This document shows, one piece after another, positions 16,510-24,418 of a stretch of DNA of 46,734 nucleotides. The notes under the pieces were generated by a model. That model made no database searches. It saw nothing but the letters and a program-made list of their open reading frames with translations, and was not told the DNA's origin. The DNA comes from an uncultured Clostridia bacterium (GTDB lineage Bacteria; Bacillota; Clostridia; Lachnospirales; CAG-274): contig CANRNM010000003.1 of assembly GCA_947631975.1 (NCBI GenBank), positions 1-46,734 of the forward strand, read 5' to 3'. Position numbers and translations under genes: made by a program. Position 1 is the first letter of the stretch, and each line of letters begins with the position of its first letter.

Positions 16510-16538
16510 TTGACATATGGTATAAATTATGTTATCAT
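16510..16538 (+). promoter_or_regulatory. Promoter of a short plus-strand RNA (candidate antitoxin)
   Basis: A near-perfect TTGACA, 17-base spacer and TATCAT faces into the 3' end of the small minus-strand gene. No open frame of note follows it in the plus direction. Confidence 0.6.
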
Positions 16539-16544
16539 ATAAGC

Positions 16545-16640
16545 ACAAAGGGAACAACATACAGTTGTCCCTCTAAAGTTTGGTTATATTAAATAGCCGT
16601 TATTTAGTTGGAGAAGAACTGAAAGCGGCTATTTTAATAT
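16545..16640 (+). ncRNA. Candidate antisense RNA of a type I toxin-antitoxin-like locus
   Basis: The predicted transcript of about 95 nt starts seven bases after the promoter at 16510-16538. It would fold into a small hairpin (GGGAACAAC/GTTGTCCC) and a longer one whose 9-bp stem AAATAGCCG/CGGCTATTT ends in a short T-run. It is fully complementary to the last codons and 3' end of the opposing small gene. Function is inferred from architecture only. Confidence 0.5.
16549..16572 (-). terminator. 3' hairpin of the small minus-strand transcript
   Basis: AGGGACAAC and GTTGTTCCCT pair around TGTAT on the minus strand and are followed by TTTGTGCTTAT. The AGGGACAAC arm is also perfectly complementary over 9 bp to GTTGTCCCT in the 5' leader (16805-16813). 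Confidence 0.55.
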
Positions 16641-16725
16641 GCAAAGAATTAAATATGTAAATATCAATACATCTCTGCAAAGCAGCAGAAACAGTATCAA
16701 TTTTAAATACTTTTTCATTATACAT
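16600..16725 (-). CDS. 41-residue peptide, candidate type I toxin
   Basis: The small frame begins MYNEKVFKIDTVSAALQR and continues with a short, moderately hydrophobic middle (IDIYIFNSLHIKIAAF). A GGGGG ribosome-binding site lies seven bases before the start. It is transcribed from a strong extended -10 promoter about 135 bases upstream, and a convergent promoter faces its 3' end. The hydrophobic stretch is weaker than in known membrane toxins, so it may be degenerate or a different kind of peptide. I do not recognise the family with certainty. Confidence 0.45.
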   Translation of the reverse strand: MYNEKVFKIDTVSAALQRCIDIYIFNSLHIKIAAFSSSPTK

Positions 16726-16860
16726 ACTATTCCCCCTTTCATAGAATCCCAAACATTTTTATCCTATAACATAGGCATCAAACCTTTGAAATCATATTAA
16801 GAGGAGGGACAACCGCATTAAGTCATACCCTTTGTGAGATCAAGGCTTTTGCCCATCCCT
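16726..16860 (-). other. Structured 5' leader of the small minus-strand gene
   Basis: The leader RNA of about 135 nt begins near AGGGATGGGCAAAAGCC. It includes a 12-codon frame starting at the third or fourth base and the segment GCGGTTGTCCCTCC, which can pair with the 3' hairpin arm. No second ribosome-binding site with a longer frame was found. Confidence 0.5.
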
Positions 16861-16866
16861 AAAATT

Positions 16867-16895
16867 ATTATAGCATAATATGGAAGCTGTTTCAA
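16867..16895 (-). promoter_or_regulatory. Promoter of the candidate toxin mRNA
   Basis: TTGAAA, a 17-base spacer and an extended -10 (TGCTATAAT) lie on the minus strand. It is one of the best promoter matches in the window. Confidence 0.65.
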
Positions 16896-16924
16896 TGATA
16901 AATGTATAAAGAGGTGTATTTTCT

Positions 16925-16950
16925 GCGGGCGTGCAATGCACTCCCCTACA
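16925..16950 (-). repeat. GTAGGGGCG hairpin repeat
   Basis: On the minus strand TGTAGGGGAGTGCATTGC is followed by ACGCCCGCAG. It is a variant of the repeat at 19502-19525, in the opposite orientation. Confidence 0.65.
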
Positions 16951-16993
16951 GGCAAGTGCAGAGGTTTATATTACATTATGAATTATTTTGTCC

Positions 16994-17163
16994 GTGCGAG
17001 CCGTTTGTCTGAGCCGTAGGCTCAGGTAACGAAAAGCTCGCACTGTAACGATTCTTTTGTGCGGTATTAATTCCACTAAACTAATGGGCACAAAAGCCGT
17101 TAGGGGTGTGGGGCGACTCGGAACGCCCCACGCTTTTTGCTTCTTTTTGTGCGCAAAAAGAAG
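16994..17163. repeat. Block of four successive perfect-stem hairpins
   Basis: The stems are GTGCGAGC/GCTCGCAC (16994-17001 and 17036-17043), enclosing CTGAGCC/GGCTCAG (17009-17025). Next come CTTTTGTGC/GCACAAAAG (17054-17096) and GTGGGGCG/CGCCCCAC (17108-17131). Last is the 24-bp near-palindrome at 17140-17163. No credible coding frame covers it. It could be a structured RNA or another palindromic repeat. Confidence 0.6.
17140..17163 (+). repeat. 24-bp CTTCTTTTTG palindromic repeat (copy 1)
   Basis: CTTCTTTTTGTG joins CGCAAAAAGAAG. The exact reverse complement is at 46649-46672. Degenerate pieces (GCAAAAAGAAGA) follow at about 17179-17190 and 17210-17222. Confidence 0.7.
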
Positions 17164-17334
17164 AGAAAGAAATCTTTTATGCAAAAAGAAGAGAAAGAAA
17201 TTTTTTACGCAAAAAGAAGAATAAAATTTTACTTGCTTTTTTAAAAGCGAGGGAATAGCCTCGCAACATCAATAAAAACTCCCCCTTCATATTGTATAAA
17301 ATTAACAAATTTTTAATAATCAACATTATACCTC

Positions 17335-17363
17335 TTGAAAAGCAAAAAACGTTGTGATATGAT
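17335..17363 (+). promoter_or_regulatory. thiE promoter
   Basis: TTGAAA, a 17-base spacer and TATGAT lie about 40 bases before thiE. The leader is too short for a TPP riboswitch and none was seen. Confidence 0.65.
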
Positions 17364-17402
17364 AAAAATAGCGACAAATGCGATTTATAAGGATGGTTTT
17401 TT

Positions 17403-18056
17403 ATGAAGCTTAGTTCAGACAACTTCCCTCTCTATGCCATTACCGACAGGCGTTGGCTCAAAAATATGAGCCTCCCCGAGGCGGTGGAGCTTGCTATCGA
17501 GGGCGGAGCGGGGCTTATTCAGCTGAGAGAAAAAAATCTTCCCTATGATGAGCTTAGGGCGCTCTCGCTTGATGTGCACAATATCACATCGCAGCGCAAT
17601 GTCCCCCTTATAATAAACGACGATGTAAGGCTTTGCGCCGATATAGACGCCGAGGGCGTGCATGTGGGCGCGGAGGATATGTCCGTCGCCAAGGCAAGGG
17701 AGATACTTGGAAATAACAAAATTATAGGAGCTACGGCAAGAACTCTTGAAAGAGCCGTTGAGGCTTGCGGCGAGGGCGCGGACTATCTGGGCATAGGCGC
17801 AGTGTTCGACACCTCCACCAAATCGGGCACCACCCGCATGACAAGGGAGCTTGCGCGCAGCATAGCAAACGCTGTAGATATACCCACATTTGCCATAGGC
17901 GGCATAGACAGCGGAAATATACTCTCGCTCTCGGACTATGGCATAAGCGGAGTGGCAGTCGTGTCCGCGGTGTTTGCACAGGACGATATAAAAGGCGCCT
18001 GCAGGGAGCTCTGTTCTCTCGCGGCAAAGGTATGTAAAGGCAGGGATATTTTATGA
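17403..18056 (+). CDS. thiE: Thiamine-phosphate synthase
   Basis: The 217-residue TIM-barrel enzyme joins HMP-PP and thiazole phosphate to make thiamine monophosphate. It has LIQLREKNLPYDEL, LIINDDVRLCADIDAEGVHVG and the phosphate-binding GTTRMTRE and AIGGIDSGN segments. No other thiamine gene is nearby. The stop codon overlaps the start of the pilin-like gene (ATGA), so the two are on one transcript despite unrelated functions. Confidence 0.93.
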   Translation: MKLSSDNFPLYAITDRRWLKNMSLPEAVELAIEGGAGLIQLREKNLPYDELRALSLDVHNITSQRNVPLIINDDVRLCADIDAEGVHVGAEDMSVAKAREILGNNKIIGATARTLERAVEACGEGADYLGIGAVFDTSTKSGTTRMTRELARSIANAVDIPTFAIGGIDSGNILSLSDYGISGVAVVSAVFAQDDIKGACRELCSLAAKVCKGRDIL

Positions 18057-19282
18057 AAAAGGTATTGAAAAATAACAAAGGCTTCACTCTTATTGAGCTT
18101 ATAGTCGTGCTTGTTGTGCTGACTATTCTCATGTGCCTTACTGCGCCCTCCGTTTTCGGCTACAGCAGAAAGGCGCAGGAAACGGCGGCTATAGAGGAAT
18201 GTAAGGGTGTTGTTTCTGCCGTTATTGATATTTTCAGCGATGATTATGTGAATACCGGAACAAGAATAACGGGAACTGAATGCCTTAATACAGAGAGAGG
18301 CAAAGAAATTATTGATGAAGCCAAAAGAATGGCAGATGTTGACGGTAATGTAAACGGTGCTTGGGTAAGAGGAAATGAACAATACATTCTTTCTCATCTT
18401 GTTTATGAATGGTCGGATAATCTTTGGGTAGTTTATGATAAAGGCGAATATAAGATATATAAAGGCAAAAACGATACACCGGCGGAGGATAAGGTAGACG
18501 GAACTGAACCTTCGGGTAAGCCCAAGAATGAGCCCTCAAATAGTTATAATCCCGACGGCGGGGATGATGGAGAAGAAAGTACAAACGGGTTTATGCAAAC
18601 GCCTACAGCTGCCACAACAGAAGCAGCAACAGAGGCTACAACTAAGGCGCCCGAGCCTACTACAAAGGCACCCGAACCGACTACGGAGAAGACACCCGAG
18701 CCGACAACTGAAAAGACACCGGAAACTCCCACAATGAAAGATAATGACGGCAATGTATATGCCTTTGGAGAAGGTCGTTGGGAAGATATAAAGCGTAATT
18801 CACAAGTAACTAATCCAGGAGATCCATGGGGAAGTATGGTTGGTGGAGATGCCAATAGTGTTACAATGATTAATGGTTATGCATACTCTGATTCATCAGG
18901 AATATATGTTTGTGTTGCAAATGAGGTTTGTGGTCCTGATCTTGATCCTAATATGACAATTGAAGAGTATTATAATAGAATGCCAGATAGTGAAAAATGG
19001 AGATTAATAAAAGTAGACATAAATAGACCTGTATTTTTGCAGAAGGATTATGATCAAGATAAATTAGCAGGCGGTGGTTGGATTGATAATGTTTATTATG
19101 AAAAGGACCCCGATAACTATGTTATTTTAACACAGGGCGATATAAAATGTGTTGACGGAAACTATTATGTATGGTCGCCTGACGATGATTCTACAAGAAA
19201 TTCTATAATATCATGGGCACCTGATGGGTTGATTAGGCTTAGCTATTTCTGGTTTGACGGTCGATTTACAAAATTCCAATAA
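18053..19282 (+). CDS. Type IV pilin-like protein with Thr/Pro-rich repeat stalk
   Basis: This 409-residue protein begins with a prepilin peptidase site, KNNKGFTLIELIVVLVVLTILM (cleavage after G10), then a pilin helix to about residue 65. A Thr/Pro/Glu-rich region (about 185-225) carries four tandem EPTT(K/E)-type units, and an unrecognised C-terminal domain of about 180 residues follows. No secretion ATPase, platform protein or prepilin peptidase is nearby, so this may be a lone pseudopilin assembled by machinery encoded elsewhere. Codon and base use become markedly more AT-rich after about 18780, suggesting that the C-terminal domain was acquired or is hypervariable. It overlaps thiE by four bases. 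Confidence 0.8.
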   Translation: MKKVLKNNKGFTLIELIVVLVVLTILMCLTAPSVFGYSRKAQETAAIEECKGVVSAVIDIFSDDYVNTGTRITGTECLNTERGKEIIDEAKRMADVDGNVNGAWVRGNEQYILSHLVYEWSDNLWVVYDKGEYKIYKGKNDTPAEDKVDGTEPSGKPKNEPSNSYNPDGGDDGEESTNGFMQTPTAATTEAATEATTKAPEPTTKAPEPTTEKTPEPTTEKTPETPTMKDNDGNVYAFGEGRWEDIKRNSQVTNPGDPWGSMVGGDANSVTMINGYAYSDSSGIYVCVANEVCGPDLDPNMTIEEYYNRMPDSEKWRLIKVDINRPVFLQKDYDQDKLAGGGWIDNVYYEKDPDNYVILTQGDIKCVDGNYYVWSPDDDSTRNSIISWAPDGLIRLSYFWFDGRFTKFQ

Positions 19283-19306
19283 TAACAATAAAAAATGTTT
19301 AAGTTC

Positions 19307-19332
19307 AAGCCCGCTTTATGCGGGCTTTTTTA
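19307..19332 (+). terminator. Terminator of thiE-pilin operon
   Basis: An AAGCCCGC/GCGGGCTT stem with loop TTTAT is followed by six T, 24 bases after the pilin stop. Confidence 0.9.
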
Positions 19333-19383
19333 TTGCTGACGGGGATAGCCTTCCGTTCCTTTCAAAAATCTGTACTTCCTTTA

Positions 19384-19407
19384 TGTAGAAGCGACCTGTG
19401 GTCGCCC
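19384..19407 (+). repeat. GTAGGGGCGACC hairpin repeat variant
   Basis: ATGTAGAAGCGACC is followed by GGTCGCCC. It matches 15245-15268 except for the GGG-to-AAG change. An inverted GTAGGGGCGAG copy ends near 19488. Confidence 0.65.
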
Positions 19408-19501
19408 ACGGGAGACCGAAGGCCGGTCGTTTTGCTTCGCAAAACTGCTCGCCCATGCAACCAAGGCTCGCCCCTACAAACCAATATATGAACTAATCAC
19501 T

Positions 19502-19525
19502 TGTAGGGGCGTGCATTGCACGCCC
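19502..19525 (+). repeat. GTAGGGGCGTGC hairpin repeat
   Basis: TGTAGGGGCGTGC is followed by its inverted partner GCACGCCC. A CCCTCAGTC...GACTGAGGG hairpin block follows to about 19583, resembling the interior of element A. Confidence 0.7.
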
Positions 19526-19634
19526 GTCCCCCCCCTCAGTCAGACTAAAGCCTGCCGGCTCTCCCTAAGGGCGACTGAGGGAAAAATTTCCTCCCTTTAA
19601 ACTTAACTTTAACAAGTATTTTACACAAAAAAGT

Positions 19635-19663
19635 TATTAATTTTTTGTGAAATGTGCTATAAT
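19635..19663 (+). promoter_or_regulatory. Candidate promoter of the pectate lyase
   Basis: An extended -10 (TGCTATAAT at 19655-19663) lies about 155 bases upstream, with a poor -35. A second candidate (TTGTAT, 17 bases, TATTAT) lies about 50 bases downstream. The long leader has no aptamer that I recognise. Confidence 0.35.
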
Positions 19664-19816
19664 TTTTTTCGGGGCTAAAAAAACGCTTTTTTTTTCTTGT
19701 ATTTGAATAAAAAAAGTTTTATTATAGTATATAGCTGATAATGTCCGAAGGTATGCGGGCATAAAAAATTAAACTATTCAATCAGTCAGCAAAGATTGAA
19801 ATAAGGAGGATTTTAA

Positions 19817-22800
19817 ATGCACAAGAACTTGAAAAGAATTGTAAGTGCGGTTCTTTCTATGGCAATGGTATGCTCAAGCATTACCTTTGCAGGCGTTACA
19901 AGCGCTGCTGCTGCAGAAAGCATCAAGGGTGCAAGTGCAGGCTGGCATGAAACGGCTTACACAGAGTGGACACCCGTCGCAGACGCTGCCAAGTACGAAG
20001 CATATGTTAAGAAGGCTTCTGACAGCGCTTGGACACAGCTTGACGACGAGCTTATACGTCAGTATAACACATACTGCCGTGCAGACGCTCTCGGACTTGC
20101 GGCAGGCACTTACAATATGAAGATTGTAGCAAAGAACGCTTCAGGCACTGAAATAGCAAGCTATGAATCGCCTGCTGTTACAGTTGACAATTATAAGCGT
20201 TCGGGCTTTGCCTTTTCACCGGCTTCACCCGCCAAGTCATCATCGGGCGGATATAATGACGACGGTACAGTAAAGGCAGACGCAAGGATAATTTATGTAA
20301 CAGACGCAAACAAGGACACTGTTTCACTTCCTGTTAAGTCAGGCAAGTCCGAAGTAGACTGCGTTGGTCTCGGCGCAATAATAAAGGCTCTTGAAAAGGG
20401 TGATGAGACAAGACCTCTTATTGTAAGATTTATAGGTCATGTTACAGACCCAAAAACATCGGAGCAGAAGCTTAATCAGGTAGACATCAAGCGTTCAGAG
20501 GCTCCCATTACATTTGAAGGCATAGGTCCCGATACCATCATAAAGTTTGGCTTCAATGTAGTTGAGTCCACAAATATTGAGTTCAGAAACATGGGTTTCA
20601 AGGATATGACTACAAAGGACGAGGACGGCGTTACTATAAAGGGCGGTCAGAATATCTGGGTACACCACTGTGATTTCTATTACGGCGGTCAGGGCTCTGA
20701 CGCAGATCAGGCAAAGGGCGACGGTTCCGTTGACTTAAAGGATGCATCAAATTATATCACAATTTCCGATAATCATTACTGGGATTCGGGAAAGGTTAAT
20801 CTCTGCGGTTTAGGCAAGGAGCCCCCGAACTATATCACTTATGCAAGGAACTGGTTTGACCATTCCGATTCAAGATGTCCCAGAGTAAGAGGTTATTCGG
20901 TTCATGTATACAATAACTTCTATGACGGCGTTTCAAAGTATGGCGTTGGCGCTACAAACGGCAGTTCTGTATTTGTAGACAGCAATTACTTCAGAAACAC
21001 CAATGACCCCGTTCTTATTTCAAAACAGGGTACAGACGCTCAAGGCAGCGGTACATTCTCGGGTGAGCCCGGCGGTATCATCAAGATGTACGGCAACATC
21101 ATGATGGGCGAATATTACAAGTACATCGAGGGTACAAATGCAGACGGCACATACGGCAACAATGCAGACGGTTATTCCGTACAGAACAGAACGGATACTC
21201 TTCCGTCATCACTTGTTACAAGGGCAGGCGGCACATCTTACAACAACTTTGATACAAAGGTTGATCTCGTTGCCGATGATGTTCTGGAAGCAAAGGATGT
21301 TCCCGCATATGTTGTTAAGGAAGCAGGTCGTACAAACACAAGTAATTTCAGATATGACTTTGCAAGCGGTAATGCTACCGATAAGGATTATGAAGTAGAT
21401 CCTAACCTTACAAAGCAGCTTGCAGACCTCAAGCCCACCATTATAAACTATGGCGGCGAAGTTAAAGTTAAGCCCAACACATCGGCTGCTCCCGAGAGCA
21501 CACTCGGCGTAGACGGCAACAAAGCTTATCAGGAAAAGGCTGCGGCTTATGATGCAAGAGTAAAAGACCTTCCCGCAGAGAGCGACCCCGCAGGCAATAA
21601 GGCAACAGGCGGTTCGGGCAGCAGCACGGGCGGAGAAGTAATAGGCGCAGCAGACCTTGTGCTTGACGGTTTTGCAGATATCCCCGAGGGAGAATATTCA
21701 AGCAGCAACAAGGCAACGGGCAGCTATGGCACAGACGGCGCTTTCAAACTCATAACAAATACTACCGACAAGGTTACCGTAAGCGAGAGCAAGGGTATTG
21801 CGCTTGGCGGCGGCGGCGACTTTGCAACAGGCAAGAGACTTATATCCGTAGATGTTAAGGAAGCAGGCAAGATATTTGTTTCGGGTGAATCCACAGGCTC
21901 GGATACAAGAACTATAAATATACTTGATTCAACAGGTAAGGTCGTAGGAACTATAGCAACAAGTTCAAATGCTTCCGTTGACCTTCCCGAAGCAGGTACT
22001 TATTATATCTGCTCATTAACAAAGGGTATAAACATTGAGAGAGTAGAGGTTTATTACGGCTCAAGTTCAACCGAGACTCAGACTCAGCCGACAACATCTT
22101 CTGCAACTACCACAACATCGGCAACTACTACAACATCTGCAACTACCACAACAACAGATCAGTCGCAGACAACAACTAATCCTTCCACAGAGAAGGATAC
22201 CGAGAATACTACGGAAGACCCATACGAGGATCTTTACGGCGATGTCAATAAGACAGGCGAAAGAAAGATAGACGACGTAGATATTCTTCTTACTCAGATA
22301 CTCAAGGGCAGCGTTGCTCCCGACCCCGGCAGAAACGATGTTAACCTTGATAATAAGGTAGATTCTCAGGACGTAGCAATGATACTCCAGAAGATACTTG
22401 ATTCTTCATACACTATGCCTTGCGAGGGCAAGGTCGACCTTGGCGGCGGCTCAACGCCCGAACAGCCCACAGAGGGCACAACGGCAGCGCCCACAACTCA
22501 GGCAGGACCTACTCAAGCTACTACACAGGCACAGGAGACGACCGAGAAGGCTCCCGAGACTACAACGGAAGCAGCACCTACTACAACAACGGCACAGGAG
22601 AATCCTTCCGAGGGCACAACGGCAGGTATAGTTTCAACTCCCGTTGAGCTTGGTAATGCTGAAACGGGCATTGATTCGGATGATCCCAACGACACAGGCG
22701 CCGGCGTAAGCGTAACACATGACGATGCTACTAAGACATGGACACTTACCGACAGTTCCTCAACAGCAGCGGCAAAGCTTACAATACCTTTTGCAGAGCA

Positions 22801-24379
22801 GACAAAGGGTAAGGTAGTAATATCGGGTACGGCTACTCCGACCAAAGTCGGCAGCAAGTGGATGTTTATTCAGATAAGAGGCAAGAAAGCGGACGGCACA
22901 GCTTCAGAAATAGTTGGCTTTGGCGGCGGCGAAACATCGGGTGATCTTTCGGTAAGAAAGAACGGCTCGGCTTATACAAAGCTTGGCACTCTTGAAGCTA
23001 ATAAGAAGTATGAATATACAATAGTTATTGATTTGGACGCTAAGACAGCCGATGTAACTATTGACGGTATAACAACGACCTTGACAGATCTTGATGTATC
23101 TTCTGTTGATTCCGTATTTTCAACTACATCAAAGAAAGTAGTGGATAGAAATGTTTCACTTTCAGATCCTTATGTAGGTATAGTTGAAGGCGGCAGCTCA
23201 ACACCCGAACAGCCCACAGAGGGCACAACGGCTGCACAGGCTACAACAACAGCACAGCCCACAACAGCTGCACAGCAGACGACCGAGAAGGCTCCCGAGG
23301 CTACAACAGAAGCAGCACCTACTACAACAACGGCACAGGAGAATCCTTCCGAGGGCACAACGGCAGGAGCATTCAGATTTGACTATACTCCCGAGTATGT
23401 AGCAGGTAAGACATTGGCTGCAGGCGATGTAATCTTTACAAAGGACGGCGTAACCATATCTGCGGGTCAGGCTCTTGAATATCAACAGAGATCAAAGGAA
23501 GAGAAGGACAAAGACGGTCTGGGTGATGCAACATTTGGCGGTGTTGTACAGGAAAACAGACTTAAGTCAACAGGTATTAATACATCTTTGAAACTTGACG
23601 GCGGATCATCAACAAATTATCGTGTAATGGCTAAGATAGAGGCAACAGCGGCAGCTAAGGTTTCTCTTGCAATGATAATTCCCGAGGGTAAAGGTCTCTT
23701 GTTTGCAGCTATTGACGGCAACAATGCACACACAGTCAAGAATATAGATACAACAACTGCAAGATTTGAGATAGTAACTGTTGATCTTAAGGCAGGCGAT
23801 ACTGTTTATCTTATCGGTCAAAGCACTAACCCCGAGATCTACGGCATTGATGTTGACGCTGTAGAGGGCGGTTCAACACCCGAACAGCCTTCCGAGACAA
23901 CTTCATCCGAACAGTCTTCCGAGACTACTTCATCCGAGCAGCCGTCAGAGCCCGAAACTTCCGCACCTTCGGGCGAGGGAGCAAATGCAGGCGATAGCTG
24001 GACAGCAACAGAAGGCGGAACAATGCCTAACTGGATAACTGGTATAACAGCTTCAGTAACACCAGATAATAAGCGTACTGCATATTCAACCGATAATGGC
24101 AGTGTATTTAATGACACTATAGTAATTGCTAAAAATAGTAAATTTTCTGTTACTTTGAAGGAGCCCGGAACTATAGTTCTTTATATGGCTGCAAACAATA
24201 ATGCTGCAAAAGATAAGGTTACTGTAACAGATCCTACAGGAAAAGAAGTATACAGTGGTGCAATGCCCGGCAGAGATGATTCAGCTGCTAAACCGGCAAA
24301 GATAACAGCAACAACAGCAGGCACATATGAATTTGCTAATGCATATGAAGCTTTGTTATTCAAGATTGCTGTAGAATAA
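19817..24379 (+). CDS. Secreted multidomain PL1 pectate lyase with internal dockerin
   Basis: The 1520-residue exoprotein would cleave pectate by beta-elimination outside the cell. Order: signal peptide (1-33); fibronectin-like segment (about 38-125); PL1 beta-helix (about 150-560). The beta-helix has NIWVHHCDFYYG, a calcium aspartate in DGSVDLK (D306) and R353/R358 in SRCPRVR, matching the RxPxxR catalytic motif. Next come a beta-sandwich module (about 610-748), a dockerin-like pair of calcium loops (809-862: GDVNKTGERKIDD and DVNLDNKVDSQD), and three further modules (about 938-1125, 1185-1350, 1388-1520). Thr-rich linkers separate the modules. The first two linkers after the dockerin are near copies of each other. 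The internal dockerin is unusual, since it is normally terminal. An AAGGAGGA site fixes the start. Confidence 0.92.
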   Translation: MHKNLKRIVSAVLSMAMVCSSITFAGVTSAAAAESIKGASAGWHETAYTEWTPVADAAKYEAYVKKASDSAWTQLDDELIRQYNTYCRADALGLAAGTYNMKIVAKNASGTEIASYESPAVTVDNYKRSGFAFSPASPAKSSSGGYNDDGTVKADARIIYVTDANKDTVSLPVKSGKSEVDCVGLGAIIKALEKGDETRPLIVRFIGHVTDPKTSEQKLNQVDIKRSEAPITFEGIGPDTIIKFGFNVVESTNIEFRNMGFKDMTTKDEDGVTIKGGQNIWVHHCDFYYGGQGSDADQAKGDGSVDLKDASNYITISDNHYWDSGKVNLCGLGKEPPNYITYARNWFDHSDSRCPRVRGYSVHVYNNFYDGVSKYGVGATNGSSVFVDSNYFRNTNDPVLISKQGTDAQGSGTFSGEPGGIIKMYGNIMMGEYYKYIEGTNADGTYGNNADGYSVQNRTDTLPSSLVTRAGGTSYNNFDTKVDLVADDVLEAKDVPAYVVKEAGRTNTSNFRYDFASGNATDKDYEVDPNLTKQLADLKPTIINYGGEVKVKPNTSAAPESTLGVDGNKAYQEKAAAYDARVKDLPAESDPAGNKATGGSGSSTGGEVIGAADLVLDGFADIPEGEYSSSNKATGSYGTDGAFKLITNTTDKVTVSESKGIALGGGGDFATGKRLISVDVKEAGKIFVSGESTGSDTRTINILDSTGKVVGTIATSSNASVDLPEAGTYYICSLTKGINIERVEVYYGSSSTETQTQPTTSSATTTTSATTTTSATTTTTDQSQTTTNPSTEKDTENTTEDPYEDLYGDVNKTGERKIDDVDILLTQILKGSVAPDPGRNDVNLDNKVDSQDVAMILQKILDSSYTMPCEGKVDLGGGSTPEQPTEGTTAAPTTQAGPTQATTQAQETTEKAPETTTEAAPTTTTAQENPSEGTTAGIVSTPVELGNAETGIDSDDPNDTGAGVSVTHDDATKTWTLTDSSSTAAAKLTIPFAEQTKGKVVISGTATPTKVGSKWMFIQIRGKKADGTASEIVGFGGGETSGDLSVRKNGSAYTKLGTLEANKKYEYTIVIDLDAKTADVTIDGITTTLTDLDVSSVDSVFSTTSKKVVDRNVSLSDPYVGIVEGGSSTPEQPTEGTTAAQATTTAQPTTAAQQTTEKAPEATTEAAPTTTTAQENPSEGTTAGAFRFDYTPEYVAGKTLAAGDVIFTKDGVTISAGQALEYQQRSKEEKDKDGLGDATFGGVVQENRLKSTGINTSLKLDGGSSTNYRVMAKIEATAAAKVSLAMIIPEGKGLLFAAIDGNNAHTVKNIDTTTARFEIVTVDLKAGDTVYLIGQSTNPEIYGIDVDAVEGGSTPEQPSETTSSEQSSETTSSEQPSEPETSAPSGEGANAGDSWTATEGGTMPNWITGITASVTPDNKRTAYSTDNGSVFNDTIVIAKNSKFSVTLKEPGTIVLYMAANNNAAKDKVTVTDPTGKEVYSGAMPGRDDSAAKPAKITATTAGTYEFANAYEALLFKIAVE

Positions 24380-24392
24380 TCAATCTAAAATT

Positions 24393-24418
24393 AACAGAGG
24401 GAGATTTCTCCCTCTGTT
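24393..24418 (+). terminator. Pectate lyase terminator, proximal copy
   Basis: An AACAGAGGGAG/CTCCCTCTGTT stem with loop ATTT lies 13 bases after the stop. The T-tract is interrupted after TT by the element (CTGCGTTTCG). Confidence 0.8.

Noticed and set aside
17364-17402. TPP riboswitch expected upstream of thiE
   Set aside because: Fewer than 40 bases separate the promoter and the start, with no THI-box sequence.
16966-17422. Two minus-strand frames over the hairpin block and thiE promoter
   Set aside because: They are rich in Phe/Leu/Lys from A/T repeats, cross a strong plus-strand promoter and have no ribosome-binding sites.
18640-18730. Tandem repeats that could suggest a CRISPR or VNTR
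   Set aside because: They are in-frame codon repeats for a Thr/Pro-rich stalk, with no spacer structure. Length variation between strains is possible but not visible here.
22080-22200. ACTACCACAACATC-type repeats in the pectate lyase gene
   Set aside because: These are low-complexity Thr linkers within one intact reading frame, not a mobile or CRISPR repeat.
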